This document shows positions 44,841 through 51,761 of a DNA stretch of 64,000 bases, piece after piece (within the stretch, counting starts at the first letter, position 1; every line of letters starts with the position of its first letter). The stretch is from NCBI GenBank assembly GCA_963729295.1, contig CAVSNJ010000019.1:53412-117411 (forward strand), given 5' to 3'. The notes under the pieces are model-generated. The model was not told the DNA's origin. It did not search any database and saw nothing but the letters and a program-made list of their open reading frames with translations. This DNA is from DATJLY01 sp963729295. GTDB lineage: Bacteria > Pseudomonadota > Alphaproteobacteria > ATCC43930 > CGMCC-115725. Both the position numbers and the translations under genes were made by a program.

Positions 44841-45766
44841 CCGCGCCGCGCCAGCGCGATGCCGCCGACGACGACGAGGCTCGCGACGATGAGCTGCGCC
44901 GGCATGTGCTCGCCGAGGATGAGCGCCGCGAACACCAGGACGAGCACCGGCTGCGCGAACTGGAACGTCGCGACCCGCGCGATGCCGCCCCGCGACAGGG
45001 CCCAGAACCACGACATATAGGCAAGGACGCTCGCGCCGAGCGTGATGTGCAGCAGCGCCAGCCATGTCAGCGGCGTGAGTGCCTGCCAATCGACGGTGCC
45101 GACCATCAGCACCGCGGCCGGCAGGAATCCGAGGCTCGCCACCGCGATCGCCCAGAGCGTGGCCGCGAGCGGATCGATGCGCTGCGCCAAGCGCCCGCCG
45201 GCGGCGAAGCCGCCCGCGCACATGATGCACGCAACGAGCACGATCGCGTCGCCGGCAATCGTGCCCGGAGTTGCGTCGCCGTTCGCCACCAGCAAGGCCT
45301 CGCCGGCGAATGCCAGGATCGTGCCGGCGAACCACACGGCGCGCGGCCGGCGTCCCTCCATGACGAGTCCCAGAACGCTCGTGATGAGCGGCATGGTCGC
45401 CATGATGATGCCGGCGTGCGAGGCCGAGGTGAGCCGCAGGCCGATCGAGAAGAGCAGCGGAAACCCGGCGAAGCTGCCGACCGCGGAGACGAGCACCAGG
45501 GTCCAGCTCTCGGTCTCGGCCGGAATCGGTACGCGGCAGAGAAGCAGGAGCGGAAAGGCGAAGAGGCCGGAGCCGACGACGCGCAGTACGCCGAGCGTGA
45601 CGCCGGAAATCTGCTCGCCGGCGAGCCGCGTCGTGATCGGCGTCAAGGCGAAGAGGAAGATCGTCAGGCCGGCCGCCGCGCGCACAGCCCAAGGGGACGC
45701 GGCCGCCCGGCCGCTCCCGGCGGTCTCACGCAGACCAAGCGCCACATTCGTCGTGGTGACCGACAC
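44837..45766 (-). CDS. EamA/DMT-superfamily transporter
   Basis: This is a 309-residue protein with about 10 membrane helices and two EamA repeats. Signs include ALTPITTRLAGEQISGVTLG and TSASHAGIIMATMPLITSVL in the first half, and LTPLTWLALLHITLGASVLA and FQFAQPVLVLVFAALILGEH in the second. Such proteins export or import small metabolites such as amino acids. It converges with the cupin gene. Confidence 0.88.
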   Translation of the reverse strand: MSVTTTNVALGLRETAGSGRAAASPWAVRAAAGLTIFLFALTPITTRLAGEQISGVTLGVLRVVGSGLFAFPLLLLCRVPIPAETESWTLVLVSAVGSFAGFPLLFSIGLRLTSASHAGIIMATMPLITSVLGLVMEGRRPRAVWFAGTILAFAGEALLVANGDATPGTIAGDAIVLVACIMCAGGFAAGGRLAQRIDPLAATLWAIAVASLGFLPAAVLMVGTVDWQALTPLTWLALLHITLGASVLAYMSWFWALSRGGIARVATFQFAQPVLVLVFAALILGEHMPAQLIVASLVVVGGIALARRG

Positions 45767-46162
45767 CGCGCCAATTCCTCTGGTTTTGCCCCGCTCCAGA
45801 ATGCCGGACCAGTGGTTAAAAAGTCCCCGGTGCCGCGGCCCAGGCGCGGGTGCCGGCGGCCTTGTACGTCGAGAACGTACAACCTATATGGAGCGCGGAG
45901 CGCGCGGGGGCGCGGCGGGACGGGCAAGGCGACGCGAGACGGTCATGGGCAATTCACGGAACGAACCCAATTTTCGGGGACTGCGATTCTGCCGAACGAA
46001 CCCAATTCGGCCGAACGAACCCAATTTTCGGCGCGGCCGCCGCGCCGCCACGCGACAGCGTTTTTACCGAACGAAGCCAATTCGCGGCGCCGTCTGCACA
46101 GCACGATTATCCTCAATTTAGCTGGGGTTGAACGACTCGTTCTCGCATGGTACGGAGCGGCA
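45767..46162. other. Non-coding gap of about 396 bases
   Basis: The gap holds no convincing gene. Its main content is the repeat patch at 45957-46084. Frames across it give peptides such as NEPNF/ERTQF, which arise from the repeats. Confidence 0.7.
45957..46084 (+). repeat. Patch of four short direct repeats, CGAACGAACCCAATT type
   Basis: Four near-identical units occur: 45957-45977, 45992-46010, 46011-46031 and 46067-46084. Each has the core CGAACGAACCCAATT, with ACGAAGCC in the last; two units carry a TTCGG end. Such patches occur in unrelated bacteria and yield spurious NEPNF-type peptides. Their spacing is uneven (about 35, 19 and 56 bases between starts), so they are not a CRISPR array. 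Confidence 0.8.
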
Positions 46163-46630
46163 ATGTTCGATCGCTTGCGGGCGCTGTTCGAGGAGGGGCC
46201 GGGGCACCAGGTTGCGCCCAACCAGGGAGACGAGCTCGAAGTCGCGGTCGCGGCGCTTCTCATCGAGATCGCCAGCGTCGATGCGAGCCTCGACGAGGCC
46301 GGTCGCGGCCTGATCCGGCAGCTCTTGGAGCGCCGCTTCGGCCTTGCGGCCGCGGAGGCGGATGCGCTCGAGGCCGCGGCCGAACGTCGCGCCAATGACT
46401 CGGCCCAGCTCTTCGGCTTCGCCCGCACCCTCACCGAACGCCTGCCGCGCGAGCGGCGGGTCGAGGTGATCGAGCTGTTGTGGGAGGTGGCCTATGCCGA
46501 CGGGGTGCTCGATCCGCTCGAGGACAGCCTGCTCCGGCGCATCGGCGGCCTGATCGACGTGTCCGACCACGAGCGCGGCGAGGCGAGGCTCCGCGTGCTC
46601 GCCCGGCTCGGGCTCAAAGAGGAAGAATGA
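46163..46630 (+). CDS. TerB-family tellurite-resistance-like protein
   Basis: This is a 155-residue all-helical protein with TerB-like features: VAALLIEIASVDASLDEAGR (acidic cluster) and VIELLWEVAYADGVLDPLED (conserved Asp residues). Stand-alone TerB proteins in alphaproteobacteria are common and not clearly linked with tellurite. ATG 46163 is the start of the conserved N-terminus MFDRLRALFEE. It is followed after 31 bases by the ferredoxin gene. Confidence 0.85.
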   Translation: MFDRLRALFEEGPGHQVAPNQGDELEVAVAALLIEIASVDASLDEAGRGLIRQLLERRFGLAAAEADALEAAAERRANDSAQLFGFARTLTERLPRERRVEVIELLWEVAYADGVLDPLEDSLLRRIGGLIDVSDHERGEARLRVLARLGLKEEE

Positions 46631-46661
46631 GGCGTAGGAAGCAACAGAAGAGTATGGCGTC

Positions 46662-46997
46662 ATGACCTATGTCGTTCTCGAGTCCTGCATCAAGTGCAAA
46701 TACATGGACTGCGTCGAAGTCTGTCCGGTGGACTGCTTCTACGAAGGCGAGAACATGCTCGTCATCCATCCCGACGAGTGCATCGATTGCGGCGTGTGCG
46801 AGCCGGAATGTCCGGTCGAGGCGATCGTGCCGGACAGTGAGCCCAAGGCCGAGGCGTTTCTCGAGCTCAACCGGCAATATTCAGGGACCTGGCCGAATAT
46901 CACCCGAAAGGGTAAGGCGCCGGACGACGCCGACGACTGGAAGGATGTCAAGGACAAGTATCCCGCCCATTTCGACCCCAATCCGGGCAAGCGCTGA
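46662..46997 (+). CDS. fdxA: 7Fe ferredoxin
   Basis: This 111-residue ferredoxin has both cluster motifs: CIKCKYMDCVEVCPVDCFYE (3Fe-4S and first 4Fe-4S) and CIDCGVCEPECPVEAI (4Fe-4S). The length and the KRxxPDDADDWK-type C-terminus match FdxA of alphaproteobacteria. ATG 46662 starts the universally conserved MTYVV. It is a cytoplasmic electron carrier. Being directly upstream of CarD is a common arrangement in this class. Confidence 0.96.
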   Translation: MTYVVLESCIKCKYMDCVEVCPVDCFYEGENMLVIHPDECIDCGVCEPECPVEAIVPDSEPKAEAFLELNRQYSGTWPNITRKGKAPDDADDWKDVKDKYPAHFDPNPGKR

Positions 46998-47164
46998 TCC
47001 CTGATCCGCTGGCATAATGCCGGGTTTTATGCTATTGTAAGAAAAGGTGCACTAGAGAGTGTGCCTCTCCCGGCAAAAGGGGTCCCGGGTGGTGTGGCCG
47101 GTCATGGGCGCCAGGCGACTGGGGTTGGGCCGGAAGGTTAACTTATGACCTTGAGGTGACGGAC

Positions 47165-47758
47165 GTGAAAGCCCTGGCCCGCGCCAAGATCGAAGTCAAG
47201 AAACCCGAGCCCAAGGGCAAGCACGAGACGAAAAAGCCGGTCGAGGCGAAAAAGCCCCCCGAACGGGAGAAAGCGCTGTACGCCGCCGGCGACCTCGTGG
47301 TTTATCCGACCCACGGCGTCGGCAAGATCACCGGCATCGAGCGCCAGGACATCGCCGGCTTCTCCATCAACGTCTTCGTCGTCCATTTCGACAAGGACCG
47401 CATGACCTTGCGCGTGCCGACCATGAAGGCGCAGGGATCGGGCCTGCGGCGGCTCTCGAGCCGCAAGGAAATGGACGTGGCGCTGACCCGCCTGAAGGGT
47501 CGCTCGCGCGCCAAGCGCACCATGTGGAGCCGTCGCGCCCAGGAATACGAGGCCAAGATCAATTCGGGCGATCCCGCTTCCATTGCCGAGGTCGTGCGCG
47601 ACCTCTATCGCAATGCCGGCCAGCCCGAGCAGTCCTACAGCGAGCGCCAGATCTACCAAGCGGCGCTCGACCGGCTGGTGCGCGAGTTCGCCGCCGTCGA
47701 GAAGATCGACGAGCCGACCGCGATCCGCCGCCTCGAGCAAATGCTCAGCGCGGCCTGA
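47165..47758 (+). CDS. carD: CarD-family RNA polymerase-binding transcription regulator
   Basis: This protein of about 197 residues has a Lys-rich leader followed by the CarD_CdnL_TRCF domain: LYAAGDLVVYPTHGVGKITG, IERQDIAGFSINVFVVHFDK and MTLRVPTMKAQGSGLRRLSS. A helical C-terminus follows, with KGRSRAKRTMWSRRAQEYEA. Two GTG starts are possible (47156 and 47165); 47165 is preferred because GAGGTGA lies 5 bases before it. CarD binds the polymerase beta subunit and stabilises promoter complexes. The region between fdxA and carD (46998-47155) is non-coding, probably a leader. Confidence 0.93.
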   Translation: MKALARAKIEVKKPEPKGKHETKKPVEAKKPPEREKALYAAGDLVVYPTHGVGKITGIERQDIAGFSINVFVVHFDKDRMTLRVPTMKAQGSGLRRLSSRKEMDVALTRLKGRSRAKRTMWSRRAQEYEAKINSGDPASIAEVVRDLYRNAGQPEQSYSERQIYQAALDRLVREFAAVEKIDEPTAIRRLEQMLSAA

Positions 47759-47774
47759 GCCGCGCCCGCGGTCG

Positions 47775-48587
47775 GTGGCCGCTCCGCCCTGCAATTCCGA
47801 ACCTTTTGGCCGGCTGCGCCGCGCCCGCCGCGTGTGGGCCGTGGCTGCCATCCGCGGCGAGGCGCAGCGTGTTGTCGCGCTGCACGAGACCTTGGCGCGG
47901 CGCTTCCATCCCGGCGACCGTCTCGTCTATCTCGGCGACTGCCTCGGCTATGGCGCCGACGGCGCGGGCGCGGTCGATGCGGTGATCGCCTTCCGCCGCG
48001 CCGTGCTGGCCGAGCCACAGGCTTTTCTCGGCGACATCGTCGTCCTACGCGGCAGCCAGGAAGAGATGTGGCAGAAGCTGCAGGAGCTGCAATTCGCGCC
48101 CAACCCGCGCGAGGTGCTGGGCTTCCTGCTCGAGCACGGGGGCGCCGCGACGCTCGCGTCCTATGGCGTCGACGCGCGCGCCGGCGTCGTGGCCGCGCGC
48201 GACGGCGTCATGGCGATGACGCGCTGGACCGCGACGATCCGCAGCGCCGTCGCAGCGCGCCCCGGCCACCGCGAATTCTTCGCCGCCTTGCGCCGCGCCG
48301 CCTTCACCGAGGAGGGCTCGCTCCTCTTCGTCAATGCCGGCATCGATCCGCAGAAGCCGCTCGATCTGCAACGCGACGTATTCTGGTGGGGCGGTGGCGA
48401 TGTCCTGGCGCTCGAGGCGCCGTTCGGCGGCTTCCACCGCGTCGTCTGCGGCGCGCATCGCCGCCACGGTGGCATCGTCGAGACCGCGCACGCCGTTGCG
48501 CTCGACGGCGGCGCGGGCCAGGGCGGCATGCTCTGCGCCGCGTGCTTCGCGCCCGACGGCAAGCTCTTGGACCGCATCGAGGCGTGA
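47775..48587 (+). CDS. Degenerate PPP-type metallophosphatase-like protein
   Basis: This is a protein of about 270 residues with the outline of a PPP/ApaH phosphatase: VWAVAAIRGEAQR where VGDIHG is expected, LVYLGDCLGYGADG where the GD motif is partly kept, VVLRGSQEEMW where RGNHE is expected, LFVNAGIDPQKPLDLQRDVF where VHAG is expected, and CGAHRRHGG where GHT is expected. Several metal ligands are thus replaced, so it is likely catalytically inactive. GTG 47775 begins 16 bases after carD. Its stop overlaps the next start (TGATG). Confidence 0.7.
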   Translation: MAAPPCNSEPFGRLRRARRVWAVAAIRGEAQRVVALHETLARRFHPGDRLVYLGDCLGYGADGAGAVDAVIAFRRAVLAEPQAFLGDIVVLRGSQEEMWQKLQELQFAPNPREVLGFLLEHGGAATLASYGVDARAGVVAARDGVMAMTRWTATIRSAVAARPGHREFFAALRRAAFTEEGSLLFVNAGIDPQKPLDLQRDVFWWGGGDVLALEAPFGGFHRVVCGAHRRHGGIVETAHAVALDGGAGQGGMLCAACFAPDGKLLDRIEA

Positions 48588-49327
48588 TGCGCGCGGGCCT
48601 TCTGGCCGCGGCGCTGCTTGTCCTTGCCGCGAGCGCCGCGGCGCGCGAGGCAGCACCCGACTTTGCGCCCGGCGGCGCCGCGACGTTTGCCCGTGCAATC
48701 GACGGCGACACGATCGCGCTCGCAGATGGAACGACGGTGCGGCTCATCGGCATCGACGATCTCGCCGGGCCCGCCGCGCTCGGAAAATTGCTCGCCGGGA
48801 AGAAACTCGAGCTGCGCTTCGCCGCGACGCGCAGCGATCGCGACGGCCGCACGCTCGCGGCGCTTTACGCGAACGGCCGCTGGGTCGAGCGCACGCTCGT
48901 CGTGCGCGGCCTCGCGCGCGTCCACGGCACTGCCGACAACCGCGCCGGCCTCGTCGAGCTTCTCGCCGCCGAAGCCGCCGCGCGCGCTGCCCATCGCGGT
49001 TTGTGGCGCGAGAAACGCTATGCCGTGCGCGACGCCGCCGCTATCGCGAAGGACGGCGGCACCTGGCAGATCGTCGAGGGGAGGGTGGCGCATGTCGCGT
49101 TCGCCGAGGGCGCGGCCTTCGTCGATCTCGGCGCGCGCGAGGCGGGCGCGCTTTCGCTCCGCATCGATCGCGATGCGCTGACACTCTGCCGCGCGGCGGG
49201 GCTCGATCCGCGTGCGCTCGACGGCGCGCAGCTCCGCGTCCGCGGCTTCATCGACGGCACGCGCCGCCCGGTCCTCGACATCGCCTTCCCCGAGCAGATC
49301 GAGCTTCTGACGAAGCCCGACCCATAG
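48587..49327 (+). CDS. Staphylococcal nuclease-like (SNase-type) exported protein
   Basis: This is a 246-residue protein with signal MRAGLLAAALLVLAASAAA. The SNase-like OB domain shows FARAIDGDTIALADGTTVRLIGID, RDGRTLAALYANGRWVERTL and RGLWREKRYAVRD. The catalytic Glu after GIDAPE is missing (GIDDLAG), though the Arg residues are kept, so activity is doubtful. The C-terminal half is of unknown fold. It overlaps the upstream gene by the TGATG arrangement. Confidence 0.75.
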   Translation: MRAGLLAAALLVLAASAAAREAAPDFAPGGAATFARAIDGDTIALADGTTVRLIGIDDLAGPAALGKLLAGKKLELRFAATRSDRDGRTLAALYANGRWVERTLVVRGLARVHGTADNRAGLVELLAAEAAARAAHRGLWREKRYAVRDAAAIAKDGGTWQIVEGRVAHVAFAEGAAFVDLGAREAGALSLRIDRDALTLCRAAGLDPRALDGAQLRVRGFIDGTRRPVLDIAFPEQIELLTKPDP

Positions 49328-49398
49328 CCTTTTCGCGCGCCGCCCCCTCGCTCGCGCGATGCGCTATGAATCGCGCTCTCGCACAAAGGAGGCTCTCG

Positions 49399-49779
49399 AT
49401 GAACAACAAGCAAGTGCACGACACGGGGCTCGCGATCCGGCGCGAGGTTTTGGGTACGGCATATGTTGACGCTGCTTTGAAATCGGCCGACGATTTCTCG
49501 CGCCCGTTCCAGGAATTCATCACCGAGTATTGCTGGGGCGCGATCTGGGGCCGGCCCGGCCTGCCGAAGAAGCTGCGCAGCATCGTCAACATCGCCATGC
49601 TGACGGCCTTGAACCGCCAGGCGGAGCTCAAGATCCACCTGCGCGGCGCCTTGAAGAACGGCTGCACCAAGGACGAGCTGCAGGAGGTGCTGCTGCAAAC
49701 CGCGGTCTATTGCGGCGTGCCCGCTGCGGTCGAGGCGTTCCGCACCGCGCGCGAGGCGTTCAAGGACGAGGCCGGCTGA
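49399..49779 (+). CDS. Carboxymuconolactone decarboxylase-family protein
   Basis: This 126-residue protein is a close match to the PcaC/AhpD-like group: REVLGTAYVDAALKSADDFS, EFITEYCWGAIWGRPGLPKK, RSIVNIAMLTALNRQAELKI and HLRGALKNGCTKDELQEVLL. The Cys of the catalytic site (GCTKDE) and the following HLRG His are present. It decarboxylates 4-carboxymuconolactone in the beta-ketoadipate route, or acts in a related step. ATG 49399 follows AAAGGAGGCTCTCG. Other pca genes are not in the window. Confidence 0.85.
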   Translation: MNNKQVHDTGLAIRREVLGTAYVDAALKSADDFSRPFQEFITEYCWGAIWGRPGLPKKLRSIVNIAMLTALNRQAELKIHLRGALKNGCTKDELQEVLLQTAVYCGVPAAVEAFRTAREAFKDEAG

Positions 49780-49811
49780 TCGCGCGCGTCCTCCTTGCGA
49801 TAAAGGCGAAA

Positions 49812-49850
49812 GCGTTCCCGTAGCTCAGCCGGAGCGAGCAACGGTTTCCT
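49812..49850 (+). repeat. Truncated copy of the 5' half of tRNA-Arg(CCT)
   Basis: This 39-base segment, running from the acceptor 5' strand through the D arm to the anticodon loop, matches 57383-57421 (intact tRNA-Arg and its two upstream bases) with 3 mismatches (GCGTTCCCGTAGCTCAGCC reads GCGTCCCCG... in the gene). Similarity stops within the anticodon loop; the rest cannot fold as a tRNA. It lies in the same orientation as the intact gene, 7.6 kb upstream. Confidence 0.85.
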
Positions 49851-49881
49851 GACCGCCTGTTTCCGAGTGAACTGGGAAGCG

Positions 49882-50115
49882 CTATTTCGGCGGCTTGGCC
49901 GCGGCGTTTCCGCGCGGACGCGGCGGGTGCGCCGCACGATCGGCGGCTTCCTTCTCCAGGCGCAATTGACGCAGCCGCGCAATCTTTTCGTCCATTGCCT
50001 GCTGCTCCTTGCTCCGATTCGCAGCAGCACGATCCGGCTCCTTTTTCGCCGGACGCGAGAGGAGTTCCTCCGCCCTCGTGCGCGCCGCGCTGCGGCGGTC
50101 ATCATCTGGTTTCAT
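49882..50115 (-). CDS. Small highly charged protein with an ARLRxLRLxKEA motif
   Basis: This 77-residue protein starts at ATG 50115 (the alternative longer start has poorer coding signal). It is basic and Ala/Arg-rich with a C-terminal motif IARLRQLRLEKEAADRAA, matched by proteins at 54247 and 55429. No known domain is recognised; the N-terminal part (RTRAEELLSRPAKKEPDRAA) is helical. It is downstream of cspA on the minus strand. Confidence 0.6.
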   Translation of the reverse strand: MKPDDDRRSAARTRAEELLSRPAKKEPDRAAANRSKEQQAMDEKIARLRQLRLEKEAADRAAHPPRPRGNAAAKPPK

Positions 50116-50125
50116 TGCGCAACCG

Positions 50126-50332
50126 TCAGCCAACGGCCGAAATATGATCGGCGGCCTGCTTGCCGCGCTCACTGACCACCTCGTATCGAATCTTTTGCCC
50201 CTCGTTCAGCGAGCTCAATCCGGCCCGCTGGACGGCCGAGATATGGACGAACACGTCCTTGCCGCCGTCATCGGGCTGAATGAAGCCGAAGCCCTTTTGC
50301 ACGTTGAACCACTTAACCGTGCCGAGTGCCAT
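50126..50332 (-). CDS. cspA: Cold-shock protein (copy 1)
   Basis: This 68-residue cold-shock domain protein has RNP1 KGFGFIQ and RNP2 DVFVHISA; it begins MALGTVKWFN. ATG 50332 follows GAGGAGGTCATC. It is an RNA chaperone. It differs from the copy at 54910 at 11 of 68 positions. It lies 10 bases upstream of the small charged gene at 49882-50115 on the minus strand. Confidence 0.96.
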   Translation of the reverse strand: MALGTVKWFNVQKGFGFIQPDDGGKDVFVHISAVQRAGLSSLNEGQKIRYEVVSERGKQAADHISAVG

Positions 50333-50645
50333 GATGACCTCCTCGAAGAGGGTGGTGCCTCGCGCGGCGTGCGCGAGGAGCATTGTCGAGCTCACGGATA
50401 TCTGGGGGATGCGGCAAGCTGCGCGCCAGCATGGCCCGCGCTCGGCAGGAACGCAAGATCGCGATGACGCGTGGATTTGGCACTGTCACAGTTAACTGAA
50501 ACAATTCCCCGGGGGATTTATATCGCTGTTTAGCGCCGGATGATGTATGATGAACGATCGGCATTGTCACCCGATGGCTATGAGCGCGAAGCGGAACTCG
50601 CTCGCAGCGACCGCCCGGCCCGCCCAAATTCGGAGCACGCCGCCG

Positions 50646-50804
50646 ATGAACGAAATCCAATATCTGCTTGAGCGTGCGCGATCGTGCCGGAAGATGGCGC
50701 GCACCACCATCATCGCCCGCGACGTCAATCGACTTGAAGAGCGGGCCGTGGAGTTCGAACGACAGGCCGCGGCGCTCGAAGCGCGGCTGCAATCGCGCCT
50801 CTGA
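50646..50804 (+). CDS. Small helical protein, unknown
   Basis: This is a 52-residue amphipathic-helix protein: YLLERARSCRKMARTTIIAR and NRLEERAVEFERQAAALEAR. It is weakly similar in layout to the protein at 54444 (RRKIARCKRSLLIIRD, RRLEDMIEAAELRLAEIE). ATG 50646 opens the conserved-looking part. No function can be assigned. Confidence 0.5.
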   Translation: MNEIQYLLERARSCRKMARTTIIARDVNRLEERAVEFERQAAALEARLQSRL

Positions 50805-50821
50805 TACGCCGGGGGGCGCAA

Positions 50822-51001
50822 ATGGAAAATTATCATTTCACAATGCTTGGCGTCGGTGGACACGTGCTTCGGGAAAGAGACGCGGACTGCGTCGACGACT
50901 TCCAGGCCGAAGCGGCCGCGCGGATCCTTTTGCTTTTGCGCGGAACCGAGACCGTCGAGGCATGGAACCAGGGCCGCCTGCTCTGCAAAGTCGTGCGCTA
51001 G
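50822..51001 (+). CDS. DUF6894-like small protein
   Basis: This 59-residue protein matches the usual layout of the DUF6894 group: an aromatic start MENYHFTMLGVGGHVLRERD, then DDFQAEAAARILLLLRG and a Trp-containing end. ATG 50822 is preceded by GGGGGGCGCAA and TAG ends at 51001. The role of the family is unknown; members are abundant in Rhizobiales. Confidence 0.55.
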   Translation: MENYHFTMLGVGGHVLRERDADCVDDFQAEAAARILLLLRGTETVEAWNQGRLLCKVVR

Positions 51002-51018
51002 CAGGACTGCGACACGCC

Positions 51019-51189
51019 TCAGCTCTCCTGCGGTTCGCTGGCTGGCGGCTCCGTCTCCGACTCCGGTTGCCGCGCCGCCTTGCGCTCTTCGACGCGGTCC
51101 TTGAGTTTCTGCAGCTTCTCCTGCTTGCGCTGCTCCTTGACGCGGTTGCGCTCGCTGCGCTGCTGCCGGTAGTTAGGTCTGAAGGGCAT
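51019..51189 (-). CDS. Small basic protein starting MPFRPNYRQQR
   Basis: This 56-residue protein reads MPFRPNYRQQRSERNRVKEQ and then a charged coiled-coil-like stretch with an acidic Pro-rich tail. ATG 51189 has a strong GTAGGAGGTGCCG upstream. Proteins with this N-terminus are widespread in alphaproteobacteria; a ribosome- or RNA-related role is sometimes assumed but is not shown here. Confidence 0.6.
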   Translation of the reverse strand: MPFRPNYRQQRSERNRVKEQRKQEKLQKLKDRVEERKAARQPESETEPPASEPQES

Positions 51190-51224
51190 CGGCACCTCCT
51201 ACATTCAGCTGGCAACGGCGGAGT

Positions 51225-51761
51225 CTACTCCGTGGCGGCAGCGTAACCCGCCTGAGTCAATGTCAGCACGCCGTCGGCGACGCTGAGCCAGCCGTGCTCC
51301 TTTGCGAAACTGACGGCGCGCTCGAACTCCATTCGGCTGACGCCATTTGCAGCGAGGGGCGCCTGGAGCGTCGCCGCTGCGAGCATGCGGCCGGGCGTCG
51401 CCAGATGCTTCTCGACGAAGCCGCGCAGAATTTCGTGCGCCGATTCCTCTGCAGTCGGCATGTTGGCCGCGGGATTGCCGGCCGTTGCCTTGTCCTCTGC
51501 GGGGCCGAAGCGGCGCGCGATTTCGCGCGCGTTCAGCACGATCGCGCCGGACGGGTCCTTGATCACGTGGACGACGAAGCCGAGCTTCACGAAGTGCGCA
51601 GCCCGCTCGAGCGCGGTCGCCTCATTGGGCGTGCGGACGATGCTCCAATTTCCGTCGGCCTTCGCGGCGGTGTCCCAGAGAACGGTCCACGGCGGACCGC
51701 CGTCCGGTGCCACGAGGTGGTCGCCGGTGACCACCATCTTGCGCAGGTGCTGCTTGGCCAT
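51225..51761 (-). CDS. Uncharacterised protein with a GWLSxADGxLTLTxAGY C-terminus
   Basis: This is a 178-residue protein. The N-terminal part (MVVTGDHLVAPDGGPPWTVL, VVHVIKDPSGAIVLNAREIA) is of unknown fold. The C-terminal part (residues 110-178) shares a pattern with the protein at 55877: SA..ILR..V, PGR.L and GWLS.A...L.LT.AGY.AA, suggesting a winged-helix-like domain. ATG 51761 follows AAAGGAAAGACTCCG. The gene start lies inside the 3' end of rhlE. Confidence 0.6.
   Translation of the reverse strand: MAKQHLRKMVVTGDHLVAPDGGPPWTVLWDTAAKADGNWSIVRTPNEATALERAAHFVKLGFVVHVIKDPSGAIVLNAREIARRFGPAEDKATAGNPAANMPTAEESAHEILRGFVEKHLATPGRMLAAATLQAPLAANGVSRMEFERAVSFAKEHGWLSVADGVLTLTQAGYAAATE

Noticed and set aside
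45957..46084. CRISPR array
   Set aside because: The repeat units are only about 18-21 bases, unevenly spaced and partly adjacent, with no spacers or cas genes.
45850..46131. Peptides rich in NEPN and ERTQF across the repeat patch
   Set aside because: They arise from translating the repeats in several frames; no ribosome-binding site or domain.
49812..49850. A second tRNA-Arg gene
   Set aside because: Only the 5' half matches; the 3' half cannot form the anticodon, T or acceptor stems.
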